A stretch of 10,745 nucleotides of DNA, taken from positions 1 to 10,745 of the forward strand of contig JAMQCK010001208.1 in NCBI GenBank assembly GCA_024196135.1, written 5' to 3'. This DNA comes from Pleurotus ostreatus/Saccharomyces cerevisiae fusant (lineage: Eukaryota; Opisthokonta). The notes under the pieces are model-generated. The model saw only the letters and a program-made list of their open reading frames with translations, was not told the DNA's origin and made no database searches. This document shows, one piece after another, positions 8,425 to 10,745 of this stretch (its first letter is position 1; each line of letters opens with the position of its first letter). A program made the position numbers and the translations under genes.

Positions 8425-9301
8425 TCAGGCCATACGCTTCATATCGATGCTAATCAAGCTCAGCGTGTCCGCAATGAGGTTCGGGATGCTGGTTCCTGCA
8501 GCCTGCGCGCACGTCGGCCTTCAACTTCACCGCCACCGTCACATCACAACAGCCGCATTGAAAACAAGGGGACTGAATGGTGTCCTCGAGGATGTAGGCT
8601 TTTGGTAGGCTTCTTGTTTGGCTTCTGTTTCTGTCGGCAAGTCTAATCCTCGTGTTGTGCCAAGGCGAGACAGCACGTACCCTCTTACGCGTCTTCCGAG
8701 ATCTAAGGACGGGCGGCCTGGGAACGTCTTCTGGCCGCTTCGCTTGCGTAGTGATCACATCCTGACCTTATCCCTGCAACTGCGCTGCCTTCATAAACTG
8801 GTCCGAGAAGCAGGGTCCACTGACATCGCCAACCGTCGCGGCTAGTAGATGCAAGTGCGGCCTTGACATGACAGCTAGGCGAGCACCGCAACTTCTCGAG
8901 GGTCCTGCACCCAACATTCTTGTACGCAGATCCAACTGACGTCGCCTGGCTGCCGCAAAACATGAGACGCCCACGAGGAAGAACAATAGATGAGACTTAC
9001 TTCTTATGGTACGCCTTGTTCTTCGAGTCGCGTGGTCGGCTATCGCCAGGTCAAGTACCCCGTCTTCTTTACTATCAAGAAAGAGACTCAGAGGTGGTCG
9101 CGAGAGAGTCGTCGACTGACCGGATTCGATTTGTGAGTGAGCTTCGTCGGTGTCTACGAAGGCGAGTCGACTGATAGCTCATACCCGGCTTCCCATCATC
9201 GTTTCGCTGACTACGGTCGAACAGGTGAGCTCACAAGCAGATAACGCATAGAAATTCGACAAGCTGAGACCTGTCTGGGGGCTGGAAAGCATGGCGCTCA
9301 T
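8425..9301 (-). pseudogene. Coding-like fragments, possible unrecognised spliced gene or decayed remnant
   Basis: Several minus-strand pieces look coding but do not join into a convincing gene. At 8545-8503 one frame reads DVTVAVKLKADVRAG with GC-rich third positions; one base out of frame, 8502-8425 reads AAGTSIPNLIADTLSLI then SIDMKRMA and a TGA stop. A consensus 51-base intron-like segment (GTAAGT at 9000 to GCGGCAG at 8950) lies upstream, and an ATG at 9301 opens a 40-codon frame (MSAMLSSPQTGLSLSNFYAL...). No homolog is recognised, all three frames have long open runs here, and no model satisfies every junction. The stretch may be a decayed gene or chance. Confidence 0.15.
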
Positions 9302-9839
9302 CGCTGCACGTTCTCAGTGCGTCGGGATGTCCCGGTGCCCTTTGTGGCGCAATGCGGCAAAATAGGGGAAATATTCCTACGCCACACAGCTACTCCTCGG
9401 CTTGTCGGACGCAGCCAGCATTCGCAAAGGAAACGGTTTAGACATCGATGCAAGTGGGAATAGCCAGCCAAGCTACTGTTGTATTGGGAATATAGTGCTG
9501 AGAGTAGCAAAAGGTTTGTCACGGCGCACAACGAAAAAAAGAAGTGCGAAGATGAGGCTAGCCTGGTTAGGTAAGCTAGCGAAGAAGAAAGAAGGCAAAA
9601 AGAAGAGTACAGATGTGCGGTCAAAGGTCAGACGAGGAAGTCTGAAAGAGGAGAGAAGGCTATCTACCGAAATGTCTATCTACTGAAGTTATGTAAGTAA
9701 CAGTGGCGGCAAGGGTAGATACAGTGGCGGCCGAGGATGGATTGAAAATGAGTAGAGTGGAACGAACACAGGTAGAGAGACAAGCCGGAGGGAGAAATCC
9801 ACGGGGTATACACTGGGAAACGGGAAACGGGTATATCGT
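9302..9839. other. Gene-free stretch, purine-rich on the plus strand
   Basis: From about 9530 to 9660 the plus strand is strongly A/G-rich (the minus strand correspondingly pyrimidine-rich), as seen in fungal promoters or leaders. Small repeats are listed separately. I find no supported coding region. Confidence 0.4.
9660..9694 (+). repeat. Imperfect two-unit tandem repeat
   Basis: CTATCTACCGAAATGT (16 bases) is followed directly by CTATCTACTGAAGTTATGT (19 bases), differing by one substitution and a three-base insertion. Just beyond, ACAGTGGCGGC occurs twice about 20 bases apart (9700-9710 and 9720-9730), and CGGGAAA is doubled near 9820-9837. These suggest local slippage; no function is implied. 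Confidence 0.5.
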
Positions 9840-10029
9840 CTAGTCGCAAACCGGACGCAAGATAAAGTCTTTGCCAGCGAAGCCCACTGCCTTGGGCTTC
9901 CTATCAACCCACATCTACGAACTGCATCAGCTACCATCCTCGACATCGAACCCTTCGACTCACTGTATCAGTAGCAAACGAGGCCCGACGCCCACCAGTA
10001 TGACCCCGCGCCTGCCTATGCCTCTCCAT
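9840..10029 (-). CDS. Candidate small two-exon gene, 46 residues, function unknown
   Basis: On the minus strand an ATG in the strong context CAACAATGG (the same as the ORC5 start) opens exon 10029-9964, coding 22 residues (MERHRQARGHTGG...). It meets a GTGAGT donor at 9963. A 49-base intron with a CTGAT branch-like site ends TTCGTAG at 9915, and exon 9914-9840 codes 24 residues (MWVDRKPKAVGFAGKDFIL...) before TAG. The product would be small and strongly basic, without a recognised domain. A TATATA element lies about 110 bases upstream (10141-10146). An acceptor seven bases earlier (GCAG, 9922) would stop the frame at once. Without homologs or transcripts this could be chance; the intron size and signals match the confirmed genes in the window. 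Confidence 0.25.
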
Positions 10030-10140
10030 TGTTGTTGTAGTCGTCTGTCGCCTCGAGTCCAGCAAGAATAATATGTATTCCGGTTGTCCTGTATGGTGGT
10101 ACGAGGACAAACGGATAAGGTAAAATCTACAAAAACGCGG

Positions 10141-10178
10141 TATATAAGCGCTGATCACGTGCGCGTGCGGCGATCGCC
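10141..10178. promoter_or_regulatory. TATA element followed by packed palindromes
   Basis: Within 38 bases lie TATATA (10141-10146), AGCGCT (10147-10152), TGATCA (10152-10157), CACGTG (10156-10161, an E-box) and the ten-base palindrome GGCGATCGCC (10169-10178). The packing suggests a core promoter or factor-binding cluster, direction uncertain because the TATA is symmetric. The candidate minus-strand small gene begins about 110 bases away. Confidence 0.35.
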
Positions 10179-10341
10179 GAAAACCCGAATTCCACACACC
10201 CCCACGAGCGCTGCACGTCGCGCGAGGTATAGTAGAGTGTAGGTACTGTATCATAAGTAGAATGCACCCCCAGAATCCAAACAAACCTGCAGTTATCGTT
10301 CGGCAGCGGCAACACGTCGCGATTACCAAATTGGGCCTTGA

Positions 10342-10357
10342 GGACGACGCGTCGTCC
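10342..10357. repeat. Perfect 16-base palindrome around an ACGCGT box
   Basis: GGACGACGCGTCGTCC is identical to its reverse complement. Its centre, ACGCGT, is the MluI cell-cycle box sequence bound by MBF-type factors in yeasts. The symmetry is a direct observation; any regulatory role is inference. Confidence 0.6.
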
Positions 10358-10745
10358 GAATCGCCCAAAAAGGAAGGTGGTGATCGTCGGCGTCGGCAGC
10401 GTCGGGTGTCCGAAAATTTTCTTTGTCGTCGTCACGTCTCGTCTCGTCGGGGTGATCGCCAACAGCCTTCACTCAGCTGCTGGGTCTCGGGACTCCCGCC
10501 ACGTCTCGTGCTCTCCGCCGCTCCGTCGGCGCGACCAATAATCTGCGCAAATGACCATGCGCGAGGCTCCGCCGTGCGTGCGCTTTGACTCGGCGTCGAT
10601 AGAGGGTAGGTGGTGCGCGATGGATGGATGGGGAGGTTTGCTGTCTACGGAGAGGACAGCGGGTTCGCGTCGCGTCGTCGTCGGGGGAAGGGGAGGGGAA
10701 TGATGGCCGCCGATCGCTTATCGGCTCCATCAGCGTCGCGTCTTG

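Larger units (their letters stand above)
10030..10745. other. Right-hand end: promoter-like sequence, no confident gene
   Basis: TATATAAG at 10141-10148 (TATA-like on both strands), CACGTG at 10156-10161, a CCAAT at 10535-10539 on the plus strand, and T/C-rich tracts after about 10410 suggest regulatory DNA. A plus-strand ATGATGGCC at 10700 could start a gene leaving the window, and a minus ATG at 10730 opens an 85-codon Arg/Pro/Ser-rich frame; neither has enough sequence or codon bias to call. Confidence 0.35.

Noticed and set aside
8920..9174. Plus-strand 84-codon frame (MYADPTDVAWLPQN...)
   Set aside because: No codon bias, no domain and no supporting splice or promoter signals.
10338..10541. 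Plus-strand frame with VVIVGVGSVG, resembling a Rossmann GxGxxG motif
   Set aside because: The match is short, the following sequence shows no dehydrogenase pattern, and the frame sits in a T/C- and GTC-repeat-rich stretch that produces Val/Gly runs.

Overview
The window is fungal nuclear DNA, most likely from a mushroom-forming basidiomycete (Agaricomycetes). The evidence is compact, GC-rich genes split by many tiny introns (49-61 bases) with GT..AG ends and CTGAC/CTGAT-like branch sites, and protein sequences that read as basidiomycete versions of conserved eukaryotic genes. There is no sign of bacterial operons, rRNA, tRNA, CRISPR or an intact transposon. The taxonomic placement is inference from gene style, not a database result.

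Layout. (1) Positions 1-2152, minus strand: NOG1, the essential nucleolar GTPase of 60S ribosomal subunit assembly; five exons are visible and the C-terminal tail runs off the left edge. (2) 2153-2407: a 255-base divergent promoter with a cluster of TGTGAC motifs. (3) 2408-4139, plus strand: ORC5, subunit 5 of the origin recognition complex, four exons; its Walker A loop is destroyed. (4) 4140-4735: ORC5 3' flank, then a promoter with a clear TATATAA box. (5) 4736-5314, plus strand: a small con-6-type (conidiation-specific protein 6) gene with two Con-6 repeats and three introns, two of which are multiples of three with no in-frame stop. (6) 5315-5815: spacer between convergent genes. (7) 5816-7722, minus strand: an unrecognised basidiomycete-type gene coding for a Ser-Pro-rich protein with a hydrophobic segment near its C-terminus; its apparently continuous reading frame is broken by one in-frame TGA at 6598-6600. 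(8) 7723-10745: about 3 kb with no confidently identified gene. It holds coding-like fragments on the minus strand (8425-9301), a candidate 46-residue two-exon gene (9840-10029, minus), and a right-hand end with TATA and palindromic elements that may be a promoter.

The neighbours do not form a pathway. NOG1 (ribosome assembly) and ORC5 (replication initiation) are both growth-linked and share one short promoter region, so co-regulation is plausible but unproven. The features most worth following are the dead P-loop in ORC5, the TGA inside the Ser-Pro-rich gene, the frame-preserving introns of con-6, and the unexplained right-hand 3 kb.
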